From assembly GCA_034440615.1 (NCBI GenBank), contig JAOTOM010004737.1, forward strand, positions 248,001 to 312,000: DNA of 64,000 nt, in the 5' to 3' direction. The translations under genes were made by a program, and so were the position numbers. Every line of letters starts with the position of its first letter. Positions within the stretch are counted from its first letter, which is position 1. This DNA comes from Ashinkailepas kermadecensis (lineage: Eukaryota; Arthropoda; Thecostraca; Neolepadidae). The notes under the pieces were generated by a model. The model saw nothing but the letters and a program-made list of their open reading frames with translations. It searched no databases and was not told the origin of the DNA. Shown piece after piece: positions 22,899 to 35,619 of the stretch.

Positions 22899-23689
22899 TT
22901 GTAGCCCGCCTGTTCCCCTCGTTCGTTCGTCGAGCACGCATTATGACGCGTTGTGCATAAGACGTGCATGCCTTATGATGCATGCACAACAGGCATTTCT
23001 ATTGTACTGGCTCGGCGAGTGTAATCAGCTGCGGCTGGCGTGATCACGCTGCCATCCGATTGACGGCGATGCCGGAACACGGTGGAGTTCCAGCGGTATG
23101 TTCCAGCGGTAACACTGTGTGACGATGGGATGCTTGCCTGAGCTCCACTTGTTGGGTGATGTGACTGGGATCGATACGAGAGTCATGTCGGAACCTGCAC
23201 TTGAAGCTGTTCCAGTGAGCCGGACAGCGATTCGTGGCCACTGGCATCGAACACTGTGCCGGGATCAATCCATGTCGCTTAGGTCATGTCGGACGTGTCC
23301 ACTATCTTAAGAGCGGCAACGGGAGGACCTCATGTATGCTTATATATGTTCACGAGTTCCTATCGGAATGCATGATAGTGCGGTGCGCATAGTGACCTAT
23401 GTAGTGCTGTGCGTATCTGGCATAAAGTTTGTGTGTTCACACCGATACTTCTGAAATCAATATTGCCTACACGCGTAAAAATATTTTTCCCCCCCAACCC
23501 TCACCTCCAAAAATGGGGAACTTGGGATTACTAAAAGAGTATTGTTACTAAAAGCGTTCGCCGCACCGGCATGACATAATAACTGCCAAATCATTCCCGG
23601 TAGAAATTATCCGATATGGTAAGGACGTAGCGGAACTGAAAATAACCGATATAATTGAATTTCACAAGAAAACTTTCACGAAGCGCGCG

Positions 23690-24010
23690 CGCGCACACAC
23701 ACACACACATACATACGTGTTTACCGTGACTACCGAGGACTATGGCCTGGCAGTCACTTACGAGGACACCCTTTAGTTTCCACTGGAGAAGCATCGATTT
23801 TTTATGTTATAGTGCAAGATCTGCCGAGTAAGGTGGAGGGTCGATTTGGGAGGAAACACCCAATCGTTGGCCTCTAGTGTGAATTGGAATACCGAGGACA
23901 TCGAGAAAACCTATGACAATGTGTGTAGCGTCTCATGTTTACCATACATGTTTATCGTGAATACCGAGGACCGTTGCCTGGCGGTCAGTAGCGAGAAATC
24001 CCTTTGACAT
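23690..24010. repeat. ACCGAGGAC-type dispersed repeat beside a CA microsatellite
   Basis: GCGCGCGCACACACAC at about 23688-23708 is followed by GTGTTTACCGTGACTACCGA, CTGGCAGTCA, and later copies of ATACCGAGGAC (23891, 23962). The same wording (ACCGAGGAC, GTGTAAACA, GCCAGGTG, CA repeat) occurs at 44225-44400 in the opposite sense. This suggests a dispersed element of unknown class. Confidence 0.5.
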
Positions 24011-25032
24011 CCGAGAGCAGCGTGTATGTCGTATATCATAATTGGTGTGCCTGTGCGTCATGTGTGTCCGTGATAATCGCCTGTGTGACGTCTAAATAAC
24101 CTATTCCCACTGGTGGCGGCTTCCTGAGCACAGGGCCGCTGTCCCCCAAAAGCAACGTATCGTAGCCTGGTGTGCAAAGTTGTGGGGGATAAAAATTATT
24201 GCGAGACACAATATCCTACTGAAAGGTAATTGCATTCAGGTCGCATTTGGGCGAAGATTGTGCAGGTCCTATCCCCCATTCTGGAATTTGTGGGGTCACA
24301 TCCCCGCGGCTTCCGTAATATTTATACCACTTGAGAAGAGTTAGGGCCTAACAACTCGTTGATGCTATCGCTTAGAGCATAACTGTACTTTTTAACCGAA
24401 AATAGCCTGAAAATATCGAAGGACTAGTCCACATGCCCCTCTTCTCAGCACCTAAGTCCATGCTTGCTTCAGTCATTTTCCGAGAGAAGTTCATTCACAA
24501 TGGCGTAGCCAGGTTTCCCCACTGGGAATTCCGCGAGCCGCAAGGGCTATCCGTCAGGTAAAAGTTGAATATTAAACACGTGTCTCAAAACATCGAAGTG
24601 GTTTTTGTCAGGAACGTGGATAATGTACTTTGCTCGATAAGGATTTGATTTGAATTCGTAACGAACTTGCCGCTTTATAATTTAGTCGTGCAATTGTATC
24701 ACCATTGTTAGCTTTTATCATGGACATCGCCAACACTGGGATATTTCGGATCCGGGCTCCACCTGATATTTCTTAGTAGGGTCTGATCAATTTCGGGAAA
24801 ATACGATATTTGACAACAGCGGTGGAAACCTGTCTCGCCAACTCTTGGGTGGGTCCAGGTCACTGGAGGATCCATCTGACCAATTGACAGAGACCAAACT
24901 ACTCAATTTTCACTGCAACCTACAAACAAAATCATGGATGTTTGGAGAAAAAATACATTGATAGGGCCCAATGCATGGAGTCAATGTGTGGTGCCAATTT
25001 GGTTGACATGGCCCTCCACACATGGTCCCATG
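24011..25032. other. Intron C-D, unique part
   Basis: No recognised gene, exon or repeat. Confidence 0.4.
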
Positions 25033-25552
25033 TTAACACGCGCACTGGAGGGGGGGGGCGAAATCCGCCCACCCCTCCGGTTTTTCGTACATAACTGCAG
25101 ATTTTACCGGTCGTTTTCGCGATTTTCTGCGTACCTGCTTAGAAATGACCGGCGCGTCGTTTAAAGTAAGAAAAATGGAAATCGGTCGAAACATTTTCAA
25201 GTTAGGGGCCGTTAAAGTAAAAAAAAAATCCCAGCGCCAGACCACAAAAATCGGCGCTGATGCGCTTCCGTATATTTGCAAAAGGGAAGTGTTCTTGGCA
25301 ACACTAGCGACTTGTTTGATGTATATTGATATGCTCAATAAAATTTTGACAAATGTGACCTCATTTGACCTTGAAGATATTAACCTAAGGTCATAAAATG
25401 TGCACACAATAGAGTTCACTACCGTACCCATCCACCCTGCGAATTTCATTCCTCCAGCTTTAATAGGAGCCGAGATCTTAGGGGGGGGGGGCGGAATCCG
25501 CCCCCCCCTCCAGTGCGCGTAATTTTCAGAGGTCCTCCAGGGCGCGTGTTAA
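25033..25552. mobile_element. TTAA-flanked non-autonomous element, CACGCGC ends (copy 2)
   Basis: It starts TTAACACGCGCACTGGAGGG and ends CCTCCAGGGCGCGTGTTAA, giving inverted termini inside duplicated TTAA. G-run/C-run palindromes sit inside both ends, as in copy 1 at 6479, and the right end repeats a second inner terminus (CCTCCAGTGCGCGT) in both copies. The 520-bp interior has no transposase and one AGGTCA cluster at about 25355-25395. TTAA target and GC-rich termini fit a piggyBac-type MITE. Confidence 0.72.
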
Positions 25553-28003
25553 GATAACACATTGTTGGTGGAGTGAAAGTAAAGGTAGTCGGACTGAGAC
25601 CACACCAAAGATGTAGGAAACTTAATCCATGCCCATGGCCACATTTCTCCTTGGATTTAGGGCACTTCACTTTGAACTTGGAAATGTAGGACATGGAAAA
25701 CTACAGAAATAATTGATAATGATGCATACTTGACGACACTAGCAATAATTGAACATGAAAGACTTTTGACCCCGTCTTTTGTGCACTAGGGTGCCCCTAA
25801 AAATCAAACAAAACCAATAATTTGGGATGCATCTTGCTCCAATTATCCTTGTCAACACAAGCATGCATGCAAAATTGCACGTCGATCCAACAAAATTTAG
25901 ACGTGGCGACAAAAGTTCTATTCTTGCTAACGTCGCTTACGGGTTTTAAATAGAAAGTTCATGGTCCCGTCGCATCTTTTTTGTTTAAACAAGACAGCTG
26001 AGCAAACAATGTTAGCACATTATGTTCATCGAAGTTTCGTCAGTTTTTGATGAACCTGTGAATGTTGTACGACTTCATTTGTTAAGGTATCCGCTGGATT
26101 TTAGACCCTCGTTTTAGGTATTGACAACGTACACTGTGCGTGACAAAAAGTGTGCATAGCGGTCATGGAAAAAGTGGGACAGCTTTCCACATGGCATGCT
26201 TCTTGATGGGTACAATGGATATCGGCAGCCGATTTAGCCACGTAGAAACCTCACGTCATGTGCCGACTTTGGGGCATGCTTTGTGAACGTGCTCACGACA
26301 TCGCGCATGGGTGCAAGTACAAGCGGATAACTTAGCAATCGTAACTCGTACAACTTTTATAGGCATACAAAAAAGAGATGAAACTTGAATGTATATAACG
26401 TGTTGAGGTCATTTCACTAGCTATCTAATTTAGAACGTTGCGATGGGGCACGATCTTTAGATACATACCTCGTAAGTTGGAGTGACAAGAAGCGACATTT
26501 GTGACGACCTCTAATTTTTGTCGGATCGACCTGTATTTGCGTTAAAAAATTTGTATCGCTAATGGTGATCGAGACAAGATGTAATCCGAGCGATTTATTC
26601 TTCGGTTGTTTGTTTGCTTCGGTTCGTGTTTTTTTCTTCTATTTTCGGTTGTTTTTCGGCCCTTCCAATGGGACACCATATTGTACACGTACATGTTGGG
26701 ATTTCCCGTGAACACACCGGTTTCGGCGCATTTCAAGTGGGTTCTTAGCAGAATTTCAGATGGATTCAGGAGGATCTCCCGATGTTTTATACGATTTATA
26801 GCAGGTGCACCATTACCACGCGAAGTCTTTCAAAAAGCGCATCACCTGACTGCCTTCAGGAATTTTGTGCTTAAGCAAAGGAAGAAGCTCAGCTGACTTT
26901 TTTTGCTCAAAGTTGCACGCAAAATGCACAAAAGAAGTAAATTTCTGGTTTGGACTGGCTTTCTATAGATAATATTGCATTATCCATATTTGGCAAGCTG
27001 TTATAAGGACACACCATGTTTAGCAATGTCTGTGAGTCTCAAGAAAATCAGATTACGAAGCCCAATGTGTTCATCAGCAAGATTCATTTTGCTATGGTAG
27101 CCCACGGGTTTTGAATAAAAGGTTCTTGCTCTCTGATGCCGATGCCCACCTTCACGGGGCTTCTCCGCACAAGAGGCTCGAAATAAAGGGAGGGAAACTT
27201 GGACATGTGCCCCATCCATGGAAATGTGGCGACTCTCTGGCCGGGAAAAAGCACCCACGATAGGCTGCAATGCACCATGTCCCCCACATGCTCAGCATAT
27301 TTTTTTAAAGCAAAAGACGCCTTTATCGGAGGAATATGTGCCCTCTTTATAGGAAAAGCGTCTCCAAAGAGGAATAGATTCCCATTTGGTATGCACCGGT
27401 GCAACCAGTGACCCTCCCCAGCTCAACAAATTGTCAGTCTAAGGTGCCCCTATGGACCTTCACAGTGGCTCCCTTCCGAGGAAATGGCGTCCCTCCAAAC
27501 GATAATTACAAACAGTTCTTCGCCTTGATGAATGAACAGCATGGTCTGAGCATGGCGTTGATATGTTGTTACTACTCCGAATAATGGCTCTTTGGAGGTT
27601 TGGGAACATTTCTCTATTTGGCCCGTCTTGAGTCAGTGACAGACGATTTTGACCTGAAATTTGTTCCAGATATGCAAAACAGATGTATATGAAGGTACCA
27701 CAGTTACGTGTATCTGTGTCTACCTCAAAACCTGAGGAGGTGGGATGGGGCTTCCGAGAGAGCCTCACCCCGGTCCGGAGAGAGTACTATATGAGCGCGA
27801 TATATTTCTTCAAGTCATTCAGTTTACAGTATTTAATAACATTCGGTTGAGTTCACAAGCTAGAACATATAAATATACCTCTAACTGAGCCCGTTTAATC
27901 TCAAATGCCATTCTACACGAACTTTACATGGCGCTCATAGTTATATTTCACAAGACCTCAGCCACTATTTTGGAAACTATATAGTGGGAAAATCGATATA
28001 TTC
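25553..28003. other. Intron C-D, unique part
   Basis: No recognised family in either strand. Open frames at 27001-27770 show no known motif. Confidence 0.4.
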
Positions 28004-28312
28004 TTAACCCGCGCGATAACTTTTCTGATTCCAAATTATTTTTGTTTTGTCAAATCTCCCCCAAAATGAACTCACCAGAGCCAAAAACATGATGTAAGTC
28101 ATGATGCGTATCGTGAAAATCTAGGCCCCATAGTGACGTCACTTTTTGGGGATACAATTTTATGGGTGGTCCCTGGCCCTACTCATCGAGCGCTTTCCGA
28201 TGATACCTCTTTTGTTTTCGTGCGACGCTTAGTTTGGAGATTAGAGGGGGGGTTTGTATCAACCATCCGAGACGGGGTGTGAGGATATGACCGGAAAGAC
28301 GGGGAGGGTTAT
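28004..28312 (-). mobile_element. TTAACCC-ended MITE (short copy)
   Basis: A 309-bp unit bounded by TTAACCCGCGC (28004) and GGGGAGGGTTAT (28312). Read on the - strand it starts ATAACCCTCCCCGTCTTTCC, then CCGGTCA..CTCACACCCCGTCT and a C/G-run. It shares CCAAACTAAGCGTCGCACGA and a TGACGTCA stretch with the copies at 38401, 42946 and 49235. Confidence 0.62.
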
Positions 28313-28472
28313 GATCACCCTGTTTGCTATCAATGTTATCCCTCCATGACGATGCGCTATGAAAACACCCCTCTTCCTTTTGCTTTATTCATGTAATCTA
28401 CGATCATGTTCCCCAGGTCCGGGCAGAAGAATAGGGAAAATACCATCGAAAAACCAGAAGAGGAAGGAGCTT

Positions 28473-28796
28473 TCATTCCATATTCATCATACCCTTAACC
28501 GCATGTAGACAGTCTTCACTTGTAGTACGACCATTTGAGGAGTTCTTTTCCATTTGGGTTAATTTGCGGAAATCTATAGCAGTCAGATAGTCGTTGATTC
28601 GCCGATACCTATAATCTTTATGACATGTAGATTCATATAGTTTATGAAACGATGTGTTGCAATATTCCAGAATGTCTCTGTTGTCGGAAATAAGCTGCCC
28701 GTCTTCTGTTTCCAAAACACTGATGTGTCCTGAGCATTTCATTGGTAGCACATACCGAAGAAGTATTTTGTACGTATCTAACCATGCTTTACCCAT
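28473..28796 (-). pseudogene. L1-like LINE ORF2 fragment (endonuclease-RT linker)
   Basis: The - strand reading contains HISVLETEDGQLISDNRDIL, then EYCNTSFHKLYES and LTAIDFRKLTQMEKNSS, ending near a TTSEDCLHAVKGM segment. This is the order seen before the reverse-transcriptase fingers of L1-type ORF2 (G.+..d...I......F+..LY.s ... L...+kLt.eek..l......eEl..A+k.m). The RT catalytic part is absent. It lies next to a + strand endonuclease piece, see 29150-29441. Confidence 0.58.
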
Positions 28797-29149
28797 CTCA
28801 ATCTAGACCATAATTTGCAGGTCAAACTATTTTGTTCCTGGTATGTATTTGCCCGATCACAAACAGTTGCGTATCTGCTTTAAAATTCGTTGGTAGAACG
28901 GGAGACAAGAACAGTCAGTCCCATATTGTTTTAGTCATTTAATATAATTTCTTCTTCTCTTCTCTGCCTGACCTTGTCTTTACTGCTTCTGATGCTAGTC
29001 ACTCGAATGGCACTCATTATCAATTCTAGCTTCAAACCCAAATCGTAAGCATTGTTTTGTATATATTGTCGTTACCATTATTCATTTTTAATCTATGCAG
29101 GCACACTGCAAATAAAAAGTCATCTTCGACAAGGGTATTGTTAAGTCAC

Positions 29150-29441
29150 CATAATCCAGGTCCCTTCGCATATGTATACAGCATAATTGCAAAATTTCCT
29201 AGGCTGTGGTCGCTACACTATGACTTGTGTGGAGATTTAATCTCACGACTATTGAAATTAGACGCTGAAGCATCTGATTACCGACCAAATTCGACTATCA
29301 AAAAGATGCATCACATTTTAAGTGAACTGAAATTCGTGGACGTTTGGCGTGAAAAACATTCCAGAACTGCCAGGTATACCTGGCGGAGACGTAACTCTTT
29401 AATTAATTCAATAATCAAGATTTGCCTACGTGTTCAGCAAT
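29150..29441 (+). pseudogene. L1-like LINE endonuclease C-terminal fragment
   Basis: The + strand reading ends with a DYRPNSTIKKMHHILSELKF, VDVWREKHSRTARYTWRRR segment. LvDvWR..hP....YTW.. is the conserved C-terminal part of the apurinic-like LINE endonuclease; the SRID that should follow is decayed (NSLINSI). Its orientation is opposite to the linker fragment at 28473-28796, which in an intact element would follow it on the same strand. Confidence 0.58.
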
Positions 29442-30721
29442 AGTTGTTGGTTACACCATGCATTACAGCATATCGAAATACAGCCAGATATTTGCGTTCG
29501 CTTTTCCTGCTTAGGCTGACATTTCTTCCGGCTAATCTGAATTTCAATTATTTTTAGGTTATGCCGACAAAATGGCCAGTCGAAATTAAACGAAGTGTAT
29601 TTTGATGATAAATGAATAGACTATATATACCGACCGATCCGACTATATACCAACATCAGAGCATGCTAGCCGAAGCCATACGTAGACTGACATGGCCAAT
29701 TAATATATTCGTGATCGGATACCGGCACCATTGTGTAATCAATCTTTCTCTCCGTCGATTTTTTTTCGGATGTTGATTCACTTCATATGACAGCAACCTA
29801 AATACATATTCGTTTTTCTTCTTCAAGCTGACATTATTAAAGAGCGTCGTATTAGGCCCACCTACTTGAGCGAATATTTTCTAGCGTGCAATTAACACGT
29901 CAGTCCAGGCCAGGCTTAGTGTGACATGAAGCAAGCTTGCCACAGGTGTGGATAATGTTCTGCTGAAACAATATACAGAACTACGTGTTGATTCGGTAAG
30001 CTTCTTCTGCGCTCGCCAGGATACGACAAAGGCGACAGATGAATGCCTCCTTTGGGGGGGGGGGGGAAGCATCATCCAAAATCGTTCATCACCTACCACA
30101 CTTTTGGTTCGCTTAACTTTAACCCTCTCACGTTCAGGAGGGTATCACATCCCCCCCCCCTTCTTTGCGACCGCGACAAAACGGTACCGGTTAGCGTGTG
30201 GCCTATTAGTGTAACTTCTTTTTGCTGGATTATGCGATATAAATATAATGCGATATAAATATAATTTAGTTCCCTAAGCATTGGCGTCAAAGATGAAACA
30301 TCAGATATTTTGTAAGGAATTCGTGAATTGTTGGCAATTTGTCTCTTTGGATCTGATTGCATAATGAAATATGCAAGAAGATACGCTCCTTGTGTCCATC
30401 AATGACTGTTATCATGCTCCTTATTGTCCCCAAATGGCGAATGTTGAATGTGGCATGACGATAGACAACTCAGCTGATTAATTTACACAGGCTACTAAGT
30501 TTTTTTTGCAGGTGACTCAATGCCAATGATCTAACTTGACGTCAGATAATCTGTTTTAGCTTCTGAGTTAGTTCGGGATTTAACTTTGACGCTGAAGCTA
30601 AACGTGGCGTCAATTTTTAGTCGCAGGTACGAAATAATGTTATCGGGTAATATTTTGCAAGTTTCCGAAAGCATGTCAACCCTTCGACCTAATCATACTC
30701 TTGAACTGTACGGCAAGATGC
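29442..30721. other. Intron C-D, unique part
   Basis: No recognised gene. A G12 run is near 30055 and a C10 run near 30152. Confidence 0.4.
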
Positions 30722-31063
30722 CGCCCCGGTAGCTCAGTTGGTTAGAGCGCTGGCCTGCTCTGGTCTCCCCTGTCCTGGCAACGCAGGGTTCGAGTCGCTT
30801 CGCGCGCTCGCATTTAGCCCCCGGCTGGGAGGGTCAGTTGGCAGCTGGCCCGATAAGGCCGGGGACGAGCTACCGGGCGGCCGTGTCGGTGCATTGACGG
30901 CACGCTAAACTTTCGGTCAAAATTATGCCGTTGAACTGGAATTATGGATCGGGTGGTGGGGCCAGGGTTCACGCAACAAGCTCTGCTTAGCAATAGGACC
31001 CTGGTTCATAAAGCCACCCCAACAAGAACTCGGATTAAATTTATTTAAAAAAAAAAAAAAAAA
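30722..31063 (+). mobile_element. tRNA-derived SINE with poly(A) tail
   Basis: The head is tRNA-like: A box TAGCTCAGTTGG at 30730-30741 and B box GGTTCGAGTC at 30787-30796, spaced as in a tRNA with an insertion. It is followed by a body of about 230 bp that includes GGTGGGGCCAGGGTTCACG and CCCTGGTTCATAAAGCCACC, an imperfect inverted pair, then ATTTATTT and an A-tail at about 31047-31065. The candidate target duplication AAGATGC is at 30715-30721 and 31064-31070. The A and B boxes are the internal RNA polymerase III promoter. Confidence 0.85.
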
Positions 31064-31070
31064 AAGATGC

Positions 31071-32480
31071 AACAATTTGTAAGTTGTTCGTATCCCGATA
31101 TATTGAGGAATGATGCGCTAAATATTTGAAGCGCGTACGCTATTGTTTTCACAGAGAACGATCAAATGTCACAATTCTCGAATTTTGCGAAAAAAAGTCT
31201 TAGCACGAACTGAAAGGTGTGGGATTCCCTCACTATTCGTACATACCTCAAAACCAAGAAGCTGACCAAATTCATTCTTTCTTTCCAGTCGAATAGACAG
31301 ACAATTGTTTCCAGTGCGACGCTTAAAAAGAAAGAATATAATCTATTGGAACTATTGTACGTTATTCACGTACAACTTATTTTTCATCGATTTTCTCACC
31401 CCATTTCGTCCCGTATTTTGCTACGGGGCGAAATGGTGTGTGAAAATCCATAGAGTGCTATAAGAGGAAGACTTCTGGTTTCCTTTGTTGTAAAATATGC
31501 AAACTATATTGGTTACGTCTATCTGTGCTAGGCTTCCCAGTGAAGTGTACACATCAGTTAGGCCAATAATGGCAAATCGTAAATAGGACAAGGTTGAGCA
31601 CATTTAATATAAATTTACCCAGATCGGAGTACGGCCACCACATTTACACAGTGGGAGTTCCCTATAGCCTGCAGCCACGCTGCATATTTGATATTCCCAG
31701 CATTCATAGTTTCTTTTATGTGTCATAGATTCATCGTGATTACGGGGATTATATTCCCTCCTCATGTTCTGGGGCGAGTAATTTTCCGAGGCCTTCCAGC
31801 ACACATGTCAACCCCTGCAGTACGAGATGAGGTGAATTTGACTACCACGAAGCTTTCTTCTAAGCTAGATAGAGATATGTGGTAAATTACATGGTGTAGC
31901 CTCATCCGTGAGCTTACAGAGTTATATGAACACTTTTGTCTAACTTTGGTGACAAACTTTTCAAGTCATCTCGAATAAGTCAATATCCGGGTGCAGCCAA
32001 TCACCAAGTCGTCGCCGTAGTCTAGTCGTGGAACCAACGCAATATCTTGCTTTAATGCCCAAACTTCACACATTCAATTTATTGCTTCAATGCACAAGTA
32101 TCAGTACACAAACCTCTTGGGTTACAATCTCAGGAGAACTTCACGTAACTGATGCCGGTATGAAATACGCAAGGATGAGGATCAAAGTCGTAACCGTTGT
32201 GAAGCTTTTCATCGGAGAGATGAAGAGCGAAATTTGGTAGCACACCTACTGTTTTCAGAATTGTTTTCATTTTCAGACAAAAAATTAGTTACAGTTGACC
32301 TTGTCAAAACAACAATCATGATTACATAATAAACCATATGTTTTAGCAAAAGCGACAATAGTATTCCCCGTAACTAAGTTATCTGCCTCTTGAAGGCGCT
32401 ACCCATGCGCTGCGCCCAAGTGACAGTCCTATTGCTTCAGCCGTGTCCCTTGAAAGAGGTTCGTGATACAGGCTGACAGC
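31071..32480. other. Intron C-D, unique part
   Basis: No recognised feature; the open frames are short. Confidence 0.4.
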
Positions 32481-33482
32481 GATGTACGTTGTCAAGTTCA
32501 GCAGCAGAGACATGGAAATCAGTGACAAAGAGAGGGTTGGTCGTCCTGTTGATGCCTCGGACGACGAACATGCGGAAAAGATTCGGTCAATTACTTGTAA
32601 ATGACCGTCGAGCCACCACCAGACACGTATCAGCTGAGTCAGTACTGTGTGAATGCATGATACGCCACATCGTGACGGGGAAGTTGAATATGCGAAAGAT
32701 CACTGCCAAATTTGTGCCAAGACTTCTCACTAATGATCAGAAAAAGGTCCGGATCAGATGCTGTCAGAATATGTTAAGCAAGTTGGGGGTGGACCAAAGC
32801 TTCCTTGCTAAATGACCTACCCTGGTCGATGTACCCCCACCCCAAAAAAACACAATCTTCATCGTCTACCAAAGCTTCCTTGAGAAAGTGATCACATCAG
32901 ATGAAAGTTGGGTCTACTGTTATGATCCTGAACGTAAAATAATACATATGCAATGGGTCTCTTCAGAATCAACGCGACCCAATAACGCCAGGAAGGCAAG
33001 GGACAAGAAGAAACTGATGTTCATGATCTTCTTCGACTGCAAAGGCATTGTGCACTTGGAGTGGGTCCCCATCCAGCAGACCGTCAATAAAAGTTTATAT
33101 CTAAAAGTTTTCCGGTGACTTCGAGAGGACGTCGGAAGGAAGAGACTGGTTTTCCCACAACGACAACGCGTCGGCGCACATAAGTATGCTGGTGACCGGC
33201 TAGATGACATGTGGGGATGAAGACGGTTCCCCACCCTCCATACTCGCCAGATCTGTCTCCCTGTGCTATCTGGCTTTTATTGAAGCTGACGTCTGTGTTG
33301 AAGGGGAAGAAATTCAGCAGCGTGGAGGCCATGAAGGATGCATCGCAGGACGTTCTCAAGCTCCTATCGAAGAACAGCTTCCACAGGTGCTTCCAGCGGT
33401 GGAAGAGTCGCCTGGGCCGGCGTGTGGATGCGGGAGGAGAGTATTTCAGGGCTGTTCGGGGTGTTTTTCTTCGTGGCCTGAA
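32481..33482 (+). pseudogene. mariner-family transposase, inactive
   Basis: Family parts appear in order but in shifting frames. GRPVDASDDEHAEKIRSI lies in the linker before the DNA-binding helices. Then come LNMRKITAKFVPRLLTNDQK and ITSDESWVYCYDPE (first catalytic Asp, about 32895), IFFDCKGIVHLEW, HNDNASAHIS (second Asp, about 33160), PHPPYSPDLSPCAIWLLLKL (third Asp) and FHRCFQRWKSRLG near the end. DDE-type mariner transposases cut and paste DNA at TA sites. Breaks include frameshifts near 32590, 32810-32880, 33150 and 33210, and an in-frame TGA after KVFR at about 33117. Terminal inverted repeats were not found. A cut-down domesticated use is unlikely given the breaks. Confidence 0.85.
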
Positions 33483-35314
33483 TAAAGTATTCTTTCTGCA
33501 TTTTCTCATCACATTTTATCACACTACGTTAGCTGAGAGAAATAATCCAATAAAACATTTCGCCCTGCCGTTTTGAATGTCGCACATACTAACATGATTC
33601 GTTAACTATGTGCTTTGAAATCGGAATAACGCATCCTAAGTGTGCTCGCATGCATAACACACATTTAAGCGATAGTTGTTCACTTCCTATGAAATTGAGA
33701 CAGACATATGCGAAGAAAAAACTAAGTACGGCAGTCAAGACAATTTCAAATCGTGTAGGTGATGACAATGTGTGCACCCCTATTTTAAATATCAATAAAT
33801 AAATATTTTGTCTTATACCATGATGCGTACCAAGGTCAACGTCAAATATAAAGCGAAGGTTGAGTACCACGAAACATGTGAACTGCTGGATCTGACCATT
33901 TTGAAACAGATAGTGCTTAGAAAAAACCGTAAGTGAAACCAACACAAAGGCAAATTTTATCCCGTTGTGGTAAGACAAACGAAAGGAAAAATGCAAAATG
34001 TTTGAAAAGTCTGGCAGCTGTTTGCAAGTAAGTCAGTAATGTGAATTTATCGAATCAGGTGTACCAACACTCCCATCAGAAACGAAATCGGCTTGGAAAA
34101 TTACCCTGCTTTGACCATGTTTACCTCACAATATTCCATATCTTAGCTCCCAGTACACCCGCACGTACTCTCGACTAGAGTTGCCACTTTCTGGTGTAGT
34201 GGCACGGCACGACAACCCGTAAAATGGCACGTGTGCCTTTTTCTGTGCAATGTCCGAATTTTCCGTGCCACTGCCGTGCCAGTGACGGCTTATCCCTAGC
34301 AATAACATTAAAGCATAGATCTAACATTGGCATAATACTGAACCCAAGTGCCCAAGATTACCAGGCAAAAGGGCTTAAGAAAAGATGTGTGGAATAACTC
34401 TGAAATGTAGAGAGACAGTGCTGATTTAATCAGTGTGTGGAATGTTTTGCAGATCTGTTATTGTTTGCTTTCGTCATGAATCGTGATTTCCCTCGTTCTT
34501 AAGATGACCCCTTTTCTTTCACCGTTCCCTTTGGTGTGCCATCATCCAGCTTGCTGTGCCATATGTCGTGCCGTGCCAGAATCTGCTGTGCCCGTGCCGC
34601 GTCTCATGCCAGTTTTTTTTTAAACAGAAAAAGTTGGCTACTCTATCTCGACACATATCGGGTCATCAGTGGCCTAATCCAGACAATGACTTGCAACCTA
34701 GAACACTATTGAGAGATATAACCTGTCCGTACGTATCTTCAGGTTTTCCCCCAAAAAATCATTAGCAACAACATTACGTGAAAAGATGTATCGGTCTAAG
34801 TTTCCATTTTACCCGATGACCTCACCTGAGGTAACTTTTTTGTTTCTTAGCTCTATCCTAATCATTTCGCGCTTAACTTCAATTTATCTTTTGGCTGTAT
34901 ATTATACGGTTTGTGAGATATAATCCATTCACATCTCAGAACTGCACTGAGAAGAGGTCGTCACCTGATTTTGACCGATCCTAACTTCGTTAAGCTAATA
35001 GACTGCACCTTAATCTTTGACATCATGAACGTTCATCAATTGTCGGATGACATGAGAAATTACCAAAGTGCTGCTTAGAACGGGTTATGAGTTATTTCAG
35101 AAAACCATAGAAGGGTCTAATTAATCCCTCCACTGCGAGAACCAAGATAATCTAAGATAGTAGTAGTAGCACTAGTAACCCGAAGTATGCAATGGCGTAT
35201 CAATCACGGCAGCTGATCGCATTTGCTTTGCTATTCTTTTGCTTCGCTAGCACTCCCAGTTTTGAAATACTTGGAGAGGTAACAATCACCTGTCCGATTG
35301 CTGGTTGAGGTGGC
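33483..35314. other. Intron C-D, unique part
   Basis: No recognised gene. GACCTCACCTGAGGTAAC near 34818 is an isolated AGGTCA-type palindrome. Confidence 0.4.
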
Positions 35315-35619
35315 AAAATGTAATGCAATGTAATGTAAAATGTAATGTAAAATGTAATGTAAAATGTAATGTAAAATGTAATGTAAAATGTAATGTAAAA
35401 TGTAATGTAAAATGTAATGTAAAATGTAATGTAAAATGTAATGTAAAATGTAATGTAAAATGTAATGTAAAATGTAATGTAAAATGTAATGTAAAATGTA
35501 ATGTAAAATGTTATGTAAAATGTAATGTAAAATGTAATGTAAAATGTAATGTAAAATGTTATGTAAAATGTAATGTAAAATGTAATGTAAAATGTAATGT
35601 AAAATGTAATGTAAATGTA
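35315..35619. repeat. 12-bp minisatellite (AAAATGTAATGT), about 25 copies
   Basis: Near-perfect dodecamer array with two single-base variants (GTTATG). The 12-bp period gives a four-residue periodic open frame that I do not regard as coding. Confidence 0.97.

Noticed and set aside
21917..22937. 160-275 codon frames over the 32-bp array
   Set aside because: Repeat-driven open frames on both strands at once.
30722..30800. Functional tRNA gene
   Set aside because: The head has A and B boxes but an enlarged, unpaired middle, no proper acceptor stem closure, and continues into a SINE body with poly(A).
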